Assembly (NCBI GenBank): GCA_907163375.1
Contig: CAJQUW010016171.1
Coordinates: 1 to 64,000, forward strand
DNA from: Prostheceraeus crozeri
Taxonomy: Eukaryota; Platyhelminthes; Polycladida; Euryleptidae
DNA length: 64,000 nt
Reading direction: 5' to 3'
Part shown: piece by piece, positions 1 through 10,299 of the stretch
Position numbering within the stretch: position 1 is the first letter of the stretch
Layout: the number at the start of each line of letters is the position of its first letter
The notes under the pieces: generated by a model
What the model was told of the DNA's origin: nothing
The model's database searches: none
The model's input: the letters and a program-made list of their open reading frames with translations, nothing else
Position numbers and translations under genes: made by a program

Positions 1-283
1 CAATTATTGAACCTCCAGTTTTAGTTGATGTTTCTGATGTTTTCTGAGATTCCTGTCCGTGATTCTTCTGCACTGCAATAATCAGTCACGATTTTATATC
101 ACGGCGTTGTACGTGGCAAGGCATCGATCCACAGTGCAACCTAACAAAGGATCAACAGAGATGTTCAGTCGGGTTTTAAACCCGAGGTAAGGCTCAGGTA
201 AGGCAAAGAAATTCGGATTTGACAAAAAATCGCCATATTCTGAGTACCGATGTGCCATAACTAAATGATACATAAAGCGAATG
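1..283. repeat. Duplicated intron segment (copy 1)
   Basis: This stretch matches 48613-48895 with no indel and only about five differences. At the second site it directly follows the ShKT exon of the host gene, so the window probably opens just inside the intron of another ShKT gene copy whose exon lies left of base 1. Homology resumes weakly at 322-372 (to about 57529-57580) and then through the Penelope relic. The higher identity of the first 283 bases than of the rest suggests a later duplication, gene conversion or haplotype mixing. Confidence 0.85.
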
Positions 284-390
284 AAGCAGCTTTAAAAAGC
301 GGTTTTTTTAAATTAAAAATCTGGCAAGAAGATTGCGGCAATGATATTTCACTGATCAGCGAATAGTTGACAACAAATATATTCTTCTAT

Positions 391-902
391 GTAGATGTAA
401 TGTTACACTTTTTTGATTAAATTAGTTTTTTGTGTGAGAATGTGATATTTTTCCATCAGACAGAGATTACATTTTGTTTTACCACATTTATACGGTGATG
501 TTTCACAAATAATTATTGTTCCCCATTTGATGTTGTAATTTTTGCTGTTGTTCTTCAATGTCCAAATAAATTTCGACAATGCAGTTTCGTTTTTCATGTC
601 TGATGTCCGTGAAAGACTTTCTGTGATTGTGATCTCTCGTTTTGAAGCTGTTTTCTGTTTGACCGATGTATAAATGTTTTTTGCCATCTTCTGTTTTATA
701 TACACGTATATGGAATACAATGGAATACATGGGACATAATTATTATATGTATATCCATATTTTATTTTCTTACATTTCAAATTGCTTGATCTGTGCTCGA
801 TTACGGTTAGGCTACTTCGAAAGGGAGATTTCAGGTTTGTAGAAGCTATTCTGCATATTAACGCATTAGCTTCTTGCATTGGGTCAGTTAAATTCCTGAA
901 AT
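391..902 (-). pseudogene. Penelope-like element relic, GIY-YIG end
   Basis: Minus-strand reading gives the C-terminal GIY-YIG endonuclease region of a Penelope-like element: a YIGQT motif followed by an H..SF motif, then a segment rich in K and C ending in EKYHILTQKTNL. The same relic is present at 57936-58494 (roughly 90 percent identical) and the family resembles the better preserved element at 33283-34660. The copy is broken, with several breaks, and is only the 3' end of an element. It is split by the mariner-type element at 904-2654 and resumes at 2655-2685. It must predate the duplication of the intron because both copies hold it at the same place. Confidence 0.8.
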
Positions 903-903
903 A

Positions 904-1087
904 CAGGGTGGGCTTTAAATCTTTCCCTGATTGCGACAATCAATATTATGATGTTTTATTCGAAGTATAGATTCTTTGACGATGCCGTTCGTAAGCTCAG
1001 ACGTCAAAGTTTTGGTTAGGTCACTTTAGAAGTACCGTATCAATCAATTCATACATGAAATTTCAACTTAATCAATTCTTATCAATT
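904..1087 (+). repeat. Left terminal inverted repeat of mariner-type element
   Basis: About 185 bp that match the reverse complement of 2468-2654 with scattered substitutions. The innermost match is the palindromic-looking stretch ending AATTCTTATCAATT. Confidence 0.9.
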
Positions 1088-1360
1088 GATAATAATTTCT
1101 GATTCCGATAAAGATATCTTTGAAATCTCTTAGCATGATAATGAATAATTGTTGATAAAAACGATAATTCTTGAGTACATATTAAAATCAATCAAGTCAT
1201 ATAGTTAACATTCTGATCTCGTTTTGTTGATATTCGATTGAACACATATTGCATAAAATGAGCATGATATCATTTCATATTTGACTTGCCGTCTCTCTCG
1301 TCATTCAATTTTTTTCATCTTGTTGAACATTCATTTGTCGTCCGTGATAATCTGTCTAAC

Positions 1361-2398
1361 ATGGCATCTATGGTGGAGAAAGCTCAATGCGTTCTATGGT
1401 TTCATGAAACTAATTCTCCGATAACTGTACAAAGGTATTTCCGATCACATTACGGCCGATCTCCTCCGGATGTGAAAAGCATAAAGAACTGGTACGAAAA
1501 GTTCAAAGAGACTGGGAGCGTTGGCAATCTCAATAGAAGAGGGAAACCAACAGCAAGTGGAGAAGTGGTTGAGTCAGTACGCAGTTCTTTTGAGAGGAGT
1601 CCAACGAAATTAACTCAAAGAGCTTCACAAGAAATTGGTATTCCACACACTACCGTAATCAAAATTCTGCCCAAACGATTGCAATTCCGAGCCTACAAGA
1701 TACAAATGGTTCAAGCCTTGCAATCCAATGATCGTCCTCAACGTGCAGCCTTTGCAGAGGATATTCTTCACAGAATTGACTCAAACAATGAATACCTCCA
1801 GTACACTGCTTTTTCTGATGAGGCTGCGCTTCACTTATCAGGCAAAATTAATCGGCACAACTTACGAATCTGGGGATCTGAGAATCCACATGTTGTGATG
1901 GAGCACCGGAGAGACAGTGCAAAGGTGAATGTGTGGTGTTGTCTGATGCACAACAGAGTTATTGGACCCTTCTTTTTTGCGGAATCGACAATTTCTGCCA
2001 ACGTCTCCCTGGACATGTTGCAACATTTTGTCGTTCCGCAGCTCGCAGACTATCAACCAAACATTGTCTTTCAACAAGAAGGAGCTCCTCCACATTGGGG
2101 CAGACGTGTGCGAGATTTTCTGGACGAAGCTTTCCCGAACAGATGGATAGGGCGGGATGGACCAATACCATGGCCACCGCGCTCGCCTGACATCACCCCG
2201 TTGGACTTCTTCCTATGGAGCTACGTAAAAGTCAGTGTTTATCGCTCACCTGTTCGTGATCTCGAAGCACTCAAATTACGGATTCGGGAAGCGATAGCGA
2301 CCGTAAGTCTTGAGATGCTGGAAAGCACTTGGAGAGAAATTGATTATCGCTTGGATGTGCTCCGAGCTACGAAAGGAGCTCATGTTGAGGTGCATTGA
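1361..2398 (+). CDS. IS630/mariner-type transposase
   Basis: The product is a cut-and-paste transposase acting on the flanking inverted termini. The N-terminal third is a paired-like helix-turn-helix region (KSIKNWYEKFKETGSV, then NRRGKP), followed by the DDE/D nuclease domain: AFSDEA holds the first aspartate, the second block reads QQEGAPPH where the family has QQDGAPPH, and the third is SPDITPLDFF. Thirty-six residues separate the second and third positions. The glutamate at the second position may impair catalysis. The frame is open upstream to an ATG at 1286, but the ATG at 1361 (MASMVEK) fits the usual family start, giving 345 residues. It ends 70 bp before the right inverted terminus. 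Confidence 0.9.
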   Translation: MASMVEKAQCVLWFHETNSPITVQRYFRSHYGRSPPDVKSIKNWYEKFKETGSVGNLNRRGKPTASGEVVESVRSSFERSPTKLTQRASQEIGIPHTTVIKILPKRLQFRAYKIQMVQALQSNDRPQRAAFAEDILHRIDSNNEYLQYTAFSDEAALHLSGKINRHNLRIWGSENPHVVMEHRRDSAKVNVWCCLMHNRVIGPFFFAESTISANVSLDMLQHFVVPQLADYQPNIVFQQEGAPPHWGRRVRDFLDEAFPNRWIGRDGPIPWPPRSPDITPLDFFLWSYVKVSVYRSPVRDLEALKLRIREAIATVSLEMLESTWREIDYRLDVLRATKGAHVEVH

Positions 2399-2467
2399 CA
2401 GTAGTTGAAATCAAATTGAATAAAAGATATTGGATGAAAAAAAATGTTTTGCTCTAATAAAGGCTGA

Positions 2468-2654
2468 AATTGATAAGAATTGATTAAGTTGAAATTTTAT
2501 GCATGAATTAATTGATACGGTACTTCTAAAGTGATCAAAACAAAAAAAGTTTGACGTCTGAGCTTGCGAACGGCATCGTCAAAGAATCTATATTTTGAAT
2601 AAAACATCAAAATATTAATTGTCGCAATCAGGGAAAGACTTTATGCTCACCCTG
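2468..2654 (-). repeat. Right terminal inverted repeat of mariner-type element
   Basis: Inverse of 904-1087; ends CACCCTG followed by the TA target duplication at 2655-2656. Confidence 0.9.
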
Positions 2655-2685
2655 TATTTTGTGATTTGAATATATCATACACTGA

Positions 2686-3361
2686 GCCGCTAGAAATATT
2701 TTTAATGAATGAATTTAGTTTGGCCTATACATGCATGTTTAATTAAATCATTATGTAATAAATCTAAATGATAAGATTACATGAAGTTAGTATTCTAATA
2801 TTTAGAAATTATTTCATAAATGACATTCATTCAAATTTCAAAGTGTACATAATTTAGCAAACAACTAGAAACTGCTGACCCACAAGGAATCATTGCAAAG
2901 TCTTCCTACATTGCAGGCGGGTTAGGAACTCGTAATTTACTTGTTATAACACTTTTAATAAGGGAAGCATGCAATTTATGCATTCACATTAATGGCCGTT
3001 TCAAAACCAAACGTCACAACTAATAGACTGTCAATCTCTTTAGTTATGTGAGATTTCGTCCTTTTTTGCGCATTTGTTTTTGTTTTTCCTTTCCCTGAAG
3101 CTCTAGGGGGTCGATACAGTTTTTTCTGCTACCGTCTGAAAATCGGTGTCTCTACTTTGTGTTTACCTACCCTCGTTGTCTCCATCTGCAGTTCACGGAG
3201 TATAATGAATTTAAAACGCTAGAGATTTTATGTTCATAATTTTATGTCGCTTGAGATTTGATTCCGCAGTTTTTCTGTTGGCCCCCTATAGCAACTTGCC
3301 CCGTGTAACAACTAGCTCCGGTCTACCTTAATACGGAATAAAATGTAGTATTTAGAACGCG
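2686..3361. other. Intron sequence without recognised gene
   Basis: No coding region was found. Bases 3127-3157 match 58516-58546, just before the terminal exon of the ShKT gene, so this marks the right part of the duplicated intron. The terminal exon itself is not visible here: the AG at 3193 is followed quickly by stops. Confidence 0.5.
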
Positions 3362-3600
3362 ATGGAGCTCCGCAATAGACAGATGTCTATGACCGACGAC
3401 CGACATCTAGGTCCCTGTTACAACTGCTACCCACCACATTTGCAATTTCACTTCTACTCTTACGTGACTATTGGTCCACAAGATGTGTGTTAGAGATCCG
3501 CATTGTGTGTTATGCATATCAGCAGCATGTACATGCATATTAGAAATGCTTATTACCCCCAGTCCATAATATCATTATGGACAGCGGACAGTAGATAATT
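3362..3600. repeat. Palindromic repeat related to the 51.2-51.5 kb array
   Basis: Bases 3395-3440 match the reverse complement of 51330-51395 (shared core GACCGACATCTAGGTCC and CTACCCACC), and 3560-3590 holds GTCCATAAT-atc-ATTATGGAC, a diverged form of the GGTCCGTAAT-gag-ATTACGGACC palindrome at 51241-51263. It looks like a short, non-coding copy of the repeat lying between the two tyrosine recombinase genes. Confidence 0.65.
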
Positions 3601-3944
3601 CCGCTCATATAAACCATGTTAACGTACAAACAATTATGTTCAAGAACAGCATCTGCATGAAATAAATGACAATCATTTCGTCATTCCTAATTGGTGATTG
3701 ATAAATATATCCTGTTAACGTACAAGACAATGATAATGATAATTCTAAACATATAATGCAACTTTAAATAACAGTATTGAAAGCACTCTCATTCTGCATT
3801 AATGTATGAAAACATTTTTATGATTTTTTTGAATGCATGGTTAACACCTAACACATTTGTTGGCTGACACTTTCCATATCTTTATGATATTTAAGGTGCA
3901 CTAGAACAATTATTTGCATTATTGGCCCACTCAACTATCTGACA

Positions 3945-3984
3945 ATGAAACTCTTGAAATTGCCTCTCTGTATTGTCTCATGCC
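3945..3984 (+). CDS. Signal-peptide first exon, paralogue of the ShKT gene
   Basis: The exon encodes MKLLKLPLCIVSC and one further base, then a GTAAGT donor at 3985, leaving phase 1. It matches the first exon at 38460-38502 (MTLLKLLFTVIAAC, same phase, same donor), and the 80 bases upstream are also alike, including a TGACACTTTC block. It is therefore probably the first exon of another ShKT gene in a tandem family. I found no matching ShKT exon in the following 34 kb, so the rest may be lost, diverged or displaced by the transposons. Calling it from only 40 bases would be weak; the paralogous pair is what supports it. Confidence 0.55.
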
Positions 3985-4523
3985 GTAAGTCCACCTTTTC
4001 CTATTAAAAACACACCTACCTATCGTCAATTATCTGACGGTTGAATATATACACATGAATTGTCTTGTCATTGCACGAATAATCCTTTATTAGATAATGT
4101 AGGTAGGTTGAAAAGCATATGCCTGGCTTGCTCTGACAACAAGTATTAATATAAGTCTTTTGGCTCAAAACATGCTTTAGTGGTTCTATTTTGGATATAA
4201 ATAAGCGAGGTTGTTTCTTTTCATTGACTATTGTCCATCACTCGTTGTTTAAGAAACCCTTTTTACCCCGTTTTAAGAAACCCTCCTCATACCTCAACTT
4301 CAAGTCTTATTCTAGCTACTCTAACTAAACTATTTCTTTATTCTGCAATGATAATGGTCCAGGCGAAGCATATGCGAATATCATGGTTTTGATTAGTCTT
4401 CCTCACACATCTCACATGCATTATGCACTTTAAAAGATTTCTTGTCGTGCAATCTTCATGTGCCAGTAGCTGACATTTGAGGCATTGCAATCAAACATTG
4501 CATCTTCCACTGTCATTGATTAG

Positions 4524-4536
4524 TCACTTTCCAATA
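4524..4536 (+). repeat. Left 13-bp target-site duplication
   Basis: TCACTTTCCAATA occurs here and at 7362-7374, exactly outside the inverted Penelope pair. Confidence 0.8.
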
Positions 4537-4654
4537 GAATGTTTAGACGGTGGAGATCTAATCAACAAGTGTTCAATAAGTCACGTGGTTACAATCTGCA
4601 ACGAAGAAAAGGTTATTTAAATACTACGTATAAACAATTAAGCAATAGGTAATG

Positions 4655-6410
4655 TTAGTTAAATATCTTTAAGAAATAAGAGCTACCATTATAACCTAAT
4701 GTTCGGTTAAGCAATGGGTTGCTACTAAACATTTTTATAGATTCAACAATACTAATCTCAAAGTCCGAGTTTCCACGGTAAATGATTTTAAAGCAATCAT
4801 TGTAGTTACGAAAACAATGGTTACATTGTTCTATGTGTTTTGCAATGGCACTATTGCCACTTAAGTGTTCAAGTTTACGTTGATGCAGACGTCTTTTGGT
4901 TTTGCCAATATATTGGCAATCTGGATCAACCTGACATTGAAAGCAATAGACAGAACGCGATTGCATGTCTGGACCTAACTTACTTTTAAGGGAGAAATGT
5001 CTTCCAGTTTTGAACGAGGTCATCCAGAAAAGGTAATTCTTTATTACCCACTTCTGATGTAAAGTGCAAGTTACTGTGTTGAATATTTAGAAAATTATGG
5101 AATACATCTATGTGTTGTTCATTGTTAAATACAGCTATGATATCATCCACATAACGACGATACACAACAGGAGAGAAAGGTAAGTCCTGCCATTTATGTT
5201 CTAGATTAGCTAAGAAGATGTTAGCGAGGGTTGGACCCAACGGGCTACCCATACTTACACCATCCACCTGTTGGTATACGGTGTCATTCATAAGAAAGCA
5301 ACCAGACGTGGCAAATTTTAATAAGTCTTTAAATACTTTTTCTTCGTACTTCGGTTTATTGGCATTACTAGGTGAGTACACTAATTTAGTTGCAATGTTG
5401 ATTGCTTCAGTTACGGGTACGTCGGTAAATAAGTTTTCGACGTCAAAACTCACAAGGGTGCTATGACGGTTTATTTTATGTTTAACATCATCTAATACAC
5501 TAATGAAATCATTAGTTGATTTCAACATAAAGTCATCATTGATATGTGGTTTAATTAAATTGTCTAAGTATTTAGCTAATTTATAATTAGCAGCACCAAT
5601 AGTACTAACTATCGGTCGAACAGAGTAGTTGTTCTTATGTACTTTTACGGTACCATAGACACGTGCTATGTTACCACCAGAAGGCAGTATGTCCTTATAA
5701 ACGCTGTCATCAACTTTATTTTTTACATATTTATTGAGATAGCGAGATAATTTATTTTCCTCGATACAAACAGGATGTTTTTTAATATAATTTTCATTAG
5801 GTACAGGAAGTATTTTAAATTAAGAAGAATCACTCAATATCCCATTAAGTTTATGATTATAGTCATCAGTATCTACAAGCACGATACCTTGACCTTTATC
5901 AAAAGAACGAATCTTTAAGTTACGAATCTTAGATAGTCTATTTAAAGTCATGTGTAACATACGGTTACGTTTACTTTTCAAAGTGTCATTGCAGTTATCT
6001 TCGAATTCCTTCAGTGAGTGTATTATATCTATTTTTATTTCTTTGGTCCAGTTAGGATCATTGCGTGGTACGCCACACATTGATTTTTCCAGTTCATATT
6101 TCATTTTATCTAAATCAAGGTGTCTAGGAGCAATAGGATTTTTTAAACCATACCGTAATGCTTCACGTTCAAACAGAGAGAGTGAATGGCTACTAAGGTT
6201 AATGATGCAATCAGGGGTTGCAGTCCTTTGTTCAAGCCAAAGTTTACTTAATTTACTACGATGAGATTCTTTTACTTGTAGGAGAGAGTTATTGACATGT
6301 TTGTAAATAGCCAATTTTAACGTGAGAATACGAAACCACGATAATTGACTCGAAATGTGAGTGGTAAGATTTTGGAGTTTAAATTTATTGTGTTTCAATT
6401 TTTTATTCAA
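4655..6410 (-). pseudogene. Penelope-like reverse transcriptase with C-terminal GIY-YIG, minus arm
   Basis: Reading leftward from 6410: an N-terminal region, then reverse transcriptase with the template box YGTVKVHK, motif A SFDVENLFTDVP, motif B GVSMGSPLGPTLANIFL and motif C YRRYVDDII, then the GIY-YIG nuclease with YIGKTKRRLHQRKLEH. The reading is broken by about two defects, and a segment between the RT and the nuclease, still present in the plus arm, is missing. It is a nonfunctional copy. The C-terminal part is almost identical to that of the plus arm. Confidence 0.85.
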
Positions 6411-6439
6411 GAATTTTATATGCGATGTGATGGCTAATT

Positions 6440-7271
6440 TGTTGAATTCATCAACATCAGAAGTGGGTAATAAAGAATTACCTTTTCTGGATGTCCTTCT
6501 GAAAATGATGAGGACAATGTACTTACTGAGATTTATCGTAAACCTACCTTTACAGGTCTTTTACTGAATTTCAATGCTTCATGTCCTCGCAGTTGGAAAA
6601 ACACTCTAGTATTAGGCATGCTTCATCGTGCTTACAATGTATCCACCAATTGGAATCTATTCCATAATGAATGTAGTAAAATTACCAATACTATCTTAAG
6701 TAGAAATGGCTATCGATTGCAATTAATTCAATCAACAATTAACAAATTTATAGGTCGTAAATTAAACAATTCTTCACGCGTAACAATTGATAATGACTTC
6801 AATAAAATAATCAAAATCCCCTTCGTGGGTTATGCATCACAGAAATTTAGTAATAAGTTAGTAAAAATATTTCGTAAACTTAACTTGGAATGCAAGGTTG
6901 TTATGACCTCGTTCAAAACTGGAAGACATTTCTCCCTTAAAAGTAAGTTAGGTCCAGACATGCAATCGCGTTCTGTCTATTGCTTTCAATGTCAGGTTGA
7001 TCCAGATTGCCAATATATTGGCAAAACCAAAAGACGTCTGCATCAACGTAAACTTGAACACTTAAGTGGCAATAGTGCCATTGCAAAACACATAGAACAA
7101 TGTAACCATTGTTTTCGTAACTACAATGATTGCTTTAAAATCATTTACCGTGGAAACTCGGACTTTGAGATTAGTATTGTTGAATCTATAAAAATGTTTA
7201 GTAGCAACCCATTGCTTAACCGAACATTAGGTTATAATGATAGCTCTTATTTCTTAAAGATATTTAACTAA
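6440..7271 (+). pseudogene. Penelope-like RT thumb, linker and GIY-YIG, plus arm
   Basis: A 5'-truncated copy that starts within the RT region (NKELPFLDV) and runs through the linker into the GIY-YIG nuclease. From 6618 an open stretch of 217 residues holds CQVDPDCQYIGKTKRR and the conserved H-E-H pattern, ending SYFLKIFN. It keeps the linker that the minus arm lacks. It is broken near its 5' side, with about one break. Confidence 0.85.
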
Positions 7272-7361
7272 CATTACCTATTGCTTAATTGTTTATACGT
7301 AGTATTTAAATAACCTTTTCTTCGTTGCAGATTGTAACCACGTGACTTATTGAACACTTGT

Positions 7362-7374
7362 TCACTTTCCAATA
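7362..7374 (+). repeat. Right 13-bp target-site duplication
   Basis: TCACTTTCCAATA, identical to 4524-4536. Confidence 0.8.
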
Positions 7375-8559
7375 CGTTTTCTATCGAATATAATTCGCTA
7401 CATGCCACTAAGGAACATTCGATTTTCGTAAACGGGACATCAATAAAAAGGCAGTAATGAAATCGAAAATAGTGCAGGTTGAAGTCATGACAGTTGATAT
7501 CTACTCTTACATTTTCTACTTTGAAAATATCTATATGATATTCGATACCGTCAGAAGACCTTTTCACTTTTGATTTTTACTATTTTACATTTGTGAAAAT
7601 ATTACATCAAAAGTAGCAAAACCATAATAAAACTCATTGTATGTTATAGAGAAATTAAGCAGATACAACGCTTTTTGAACCTAATATTTTGCTATAAGCA
7701 TACTACTCAGAAGGTTGGAATATTCTAAATTGACGATGACTTCTGAGAAATCAATGGGGTGTTTTACACTCCTATGCGAAGGGATCCATTGAAGTATGCT
7801 TTTTACAGATTTATAATGTTCTTCATTCATTGTTCTTATCTTTTAAAATATGATATCCAAGATTGTGCGTGCTGGTTTTGACAACTTGCAACCGCATGCT
7901 TATAACCAGCTTTCATAACTGTCATTCACTGATGTTCAAATTGATTTATTAACCAGTAATTGTAGATCGATGCAATGATGTACGAATGAAGTTAACATAG
8001 GACACAATAATTATTACAACTGTTGTTCTAAACGAGACATGGCCTCCTGCATGCATAAAAGAGCAAAGCGAATAGTTTTGAAACTATGACTTATAGCTGA
8101 CTTTTAAATCTGGTTCTCAAACATTTGAATAGCATGATGCTTGTGTCTATAAACTTGGCTTTAAAACAATAAACAATAATTTTAAACAAGTATTGTGAAT
8201 CCCTGTCCCACACATCTCAATGGTTTCAATTGCCATGCTATCAAGCATAAATTGATAAAAAAGCCTTTTCTTTATTCCACACCCTTATTCTTTTTGTGCT
8301 GAGGGAAGAATGCAGAGAACATCAATTTGAAGGTCATTATGATTGAAAGGTTTGAACCCCTACCACACGAAGAGCATGCACACTCTACATTCTGTCACAA
8401 GGCCACACTGCAAGTTTAAACTTGGAGGCAGGTTGAACTTCCACGTTCTCATCCGGGCACAGCAAAATTCATTCATATGTTATTTATTAATGACATTATT
8501 AATTCATTTCATGAATTATTATGTTAATTATTCACATGCTGTGTTAGCGTGTTAGCGTG
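7375..8559. other. No gene recognised
   Basis: AT-rich sequence without a convincing coding region or repeat. Short open frames here show no known motif. Confidence 0.4.
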
Positions 8560-8947
8560 CGGTCGTATTTTCTATAGCTCTCGTCTATTATCGAATTTTC
8601 ACTGTTATCATAGTTTTAAGTAATCGTTTCCCGTAGTTTTTGATATCGTAGTGGTCCTTATTGTGTTTGCAGTCTTTTGGTGCTAGTTTTGCTGTTGTTT
8701 TCTGATTTTTTCCTTTTTTGTAGCAATTTTTTATATAGTAGAGAACCCCTATTGCGTTGATTTTGGTGAGCTGACTTCACTGCCTTTGTGAAGCAACAAT
8801 TTCACTCCAACCGTCCGAAGACTTTCTATTCAACTTCGTATTGATTTACCTAGACAAGTAAGACATCAAACTGTTCGACTTTGCCATATTTTATTGTTAT
8901 TGTACATAGAAATCTGATCTTTCCGCTAACTTTTCTGAAATTTCATA

Positions 8948-9631
8948 ATGATTATGTTGCAACCAGTGTCTCCGTCAAAACCTAGCGATCGCCAGTGTGG
9001 GGCTTGCAGAGATTCTATTTCGGAATTGGACATTCATGTGACTTGTGAAAAGTGTGATTTGCTCTTCCATTCCTATTGTACGAAACTGCCATCGTATGAA
9101 TTTATTAAGTATATAAAAACAAAACGGATATATACTTGTGACACTTGCATGTTCAAAATTTATCCTACTGACATCCAGAACATAGCGAAACAAAATGAAT
9201 CACATCAAAATCAACAAAACAAAGAAGAACTAGATTGTGAAGCCGAATTCGATAGAATGAAGCAAAGACATCATCGAGAAAGAGAAGATTTGCTGACATC
9301 AATAAATACTTATGAGCAAGAAATGAAGAAAAAGGATGAAGAAATTAGAAACTTACAAGCAGAAATCATACAGATGCGGTTGGCGGAAATCGATGCCAGA
9401 AGGATAGAAGCAAATAAAAGCCAAGAAAAGAAAGACAATGAAAGCGAAGACTCTGACGAAGAAGATTGTACAAATAAAGAAGACGATGACGTTGAAGACA
9501 CAGAATATTACTTGAAGCAAATCAATATAAAAATAAGAAAAATGGGCGACAACATCAATGAAATTCATTCAACGGTTAACGCAATACGCGCAATACGCAA
9601 TACGCAGAACGCTTCAGAACGGTACGAGTAA
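8948..9631 (+). CDS. LINE ORF1, PHD-like finger and coiled coil
   Basis: The 227-residue open frame starts with a cysteine/histidine pattern CGAC-RDS...CEKCDLLFHSYC...YTCDTC typical of the PHD fingers in ORF1 of CR1-like LINEs. From about residue 85 it is a charged coiled coil (REREDLL, then EMKKKDEEIRNLQAE), followed by an acidic stretch of E and D near residues 165-190. Such proteins bind the element RNA. The frame stops at 9631, but the CCHC knuckle continues in another frame at 9751, so ORF1 was longer. Confidence 0.75.
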   Translation: MIMLQPVSPSKPSDRQCGACRDSISELDIHVTCEKCDLLFHSYCTKLPSYEFIKYIKTKRIYTCDTCMFKIYPTDIQNIAKQNESHQNQQNKEELDCEAEFDRMKQRHHREREDLLTSINTYEQEMKKKDEEIRNLQAEIIQMRLAEIDARRIEANKSQEKKDNESEDSDEEDCTNKEDDDVEDTEYYLKQINIKIRKMGDNINEIHSTVNAIRAIRNTQNASERYE

Positions 9632-9750
9632 GCCCACCAAAGTCCAGTTTCCCTAAATTCATACCAATAAATACAACAACAAGCCAATCTCCGCAAGCAG
9701 AACAACGTCCTATTGAAGCAGATCGAGTTAACCAGCAGGAAGTTCAACGT

Positions 9751-10182
9751 TTGCATCAACGGTCATCTCATCAAAGGCCGCCTCAACACCAAAGCTCTTT
9801 GAAATTCAAGTCATGTTACACTTGCGGTAGACGTGGGCACCTCTCGTGGAATTGCTGGTTTAACAACAACTACAACATGAGACCACAACCAAGAAGATAT
9901 CCTGGACAGTATACTCATAGAAGAACAATGCCATATAGAAGACAATGGAGAAATTTCAGACACGATGGAAATTATGAGTGGGCTAACGAAAGAAGATACC
10001 CAAGAAATCCATATCATGATCAAAGACCACACGGAAGACGACAACATCAATTTTATGAGAGCAGAAATTATCGAAGAGAAAATGATCAATTTCCTGAAGA
10101 AAGAATAAGACCATTGTCGCCAAACCAACATCAACAACAAAACACTCATTATAGAACAAACAATAGAATAGAACAAGAATAG
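9751..10182 (+). pseudogene. LINE ORF1 C-terminal part with CCHC zinc knuckle
   Basis: The frame holds CYTCGRRGHLSWNCW, a CCHC zinc knuckle, followed by a very basic R/Q/Y/H-rich tail of about 100 residues. It is offset by one frame from the upstream ORF1, so a frameshift lies between 9631 and 9751. It ends at an AGAATAGAAT-type short repeat near 10165-10195. Confidence 0.7.
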
Positions 10183-10299
10183 AATAGAATAGAACAAACT
10201 ACACAAATCATTCAACACGTTCTAATTACAATAATAACCGTTATTTTTGATGAAGTAAAGGAAGGAGAGGAGGAAAAAACTGCTGTTGAAAAGAAACAG

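Larger units (their letters stand above)
904..2654 (+). mobile_element. IS630/Tc1-mariner DNA transposon, complete with long TIRs
   Basis: A 1,751-bp element begins CAGGGTGGGC and ends with the inverse, GCTCACCCTG. Inverted termini of about 185 bp (904-1087 and 2468-2654) match well, and TA dinucleotides at 902-903 and 2655-2656 are the target duplication. The unoccupied site is present in this window: the relic at 58465-58490 reads straight through the same bases with a single TA. It carries one open transposase gene, so the element looks whole, although one catalytic residue is changed. Confidence 0.93.
4537..7361. mobile_element. Inverted pair of Penelope-like element copies in one insertion
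   Basis: A minus-strand copy (about 6460 down to 4537) and a plus-strand copy (about 6440 to 7361) of one element are joined at their 5' sides, so both 3' ends point outward. The arms 4567-5030 and 6900-7361 are inverted repeats that are nearly identical. The left end runs about 29 bases further than the right. One 13-bp target duplication encloses the whole structure. Inverted and partial tandem copies are typical of Penelope insertions. The family is the YIGKTKRR type, distinct from those at 24 and 33 kb. Confidence 0.85.

Noticed and set aside
311-372. CTGATCAG ... GAAA near the Penelope relic tail as a hammerhead
   Set aside because: The core lacks CUGAUGA and there is no stem II.
1831-2190. 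Several other frames across 1831-2190
   Set aside because: Shadows of the transposase gene on both strands.
7274-7567. 97-codon minus frame after the Penelope pair
   Set aside because: It overlaps the inverted repeat and unique flank; no motif.
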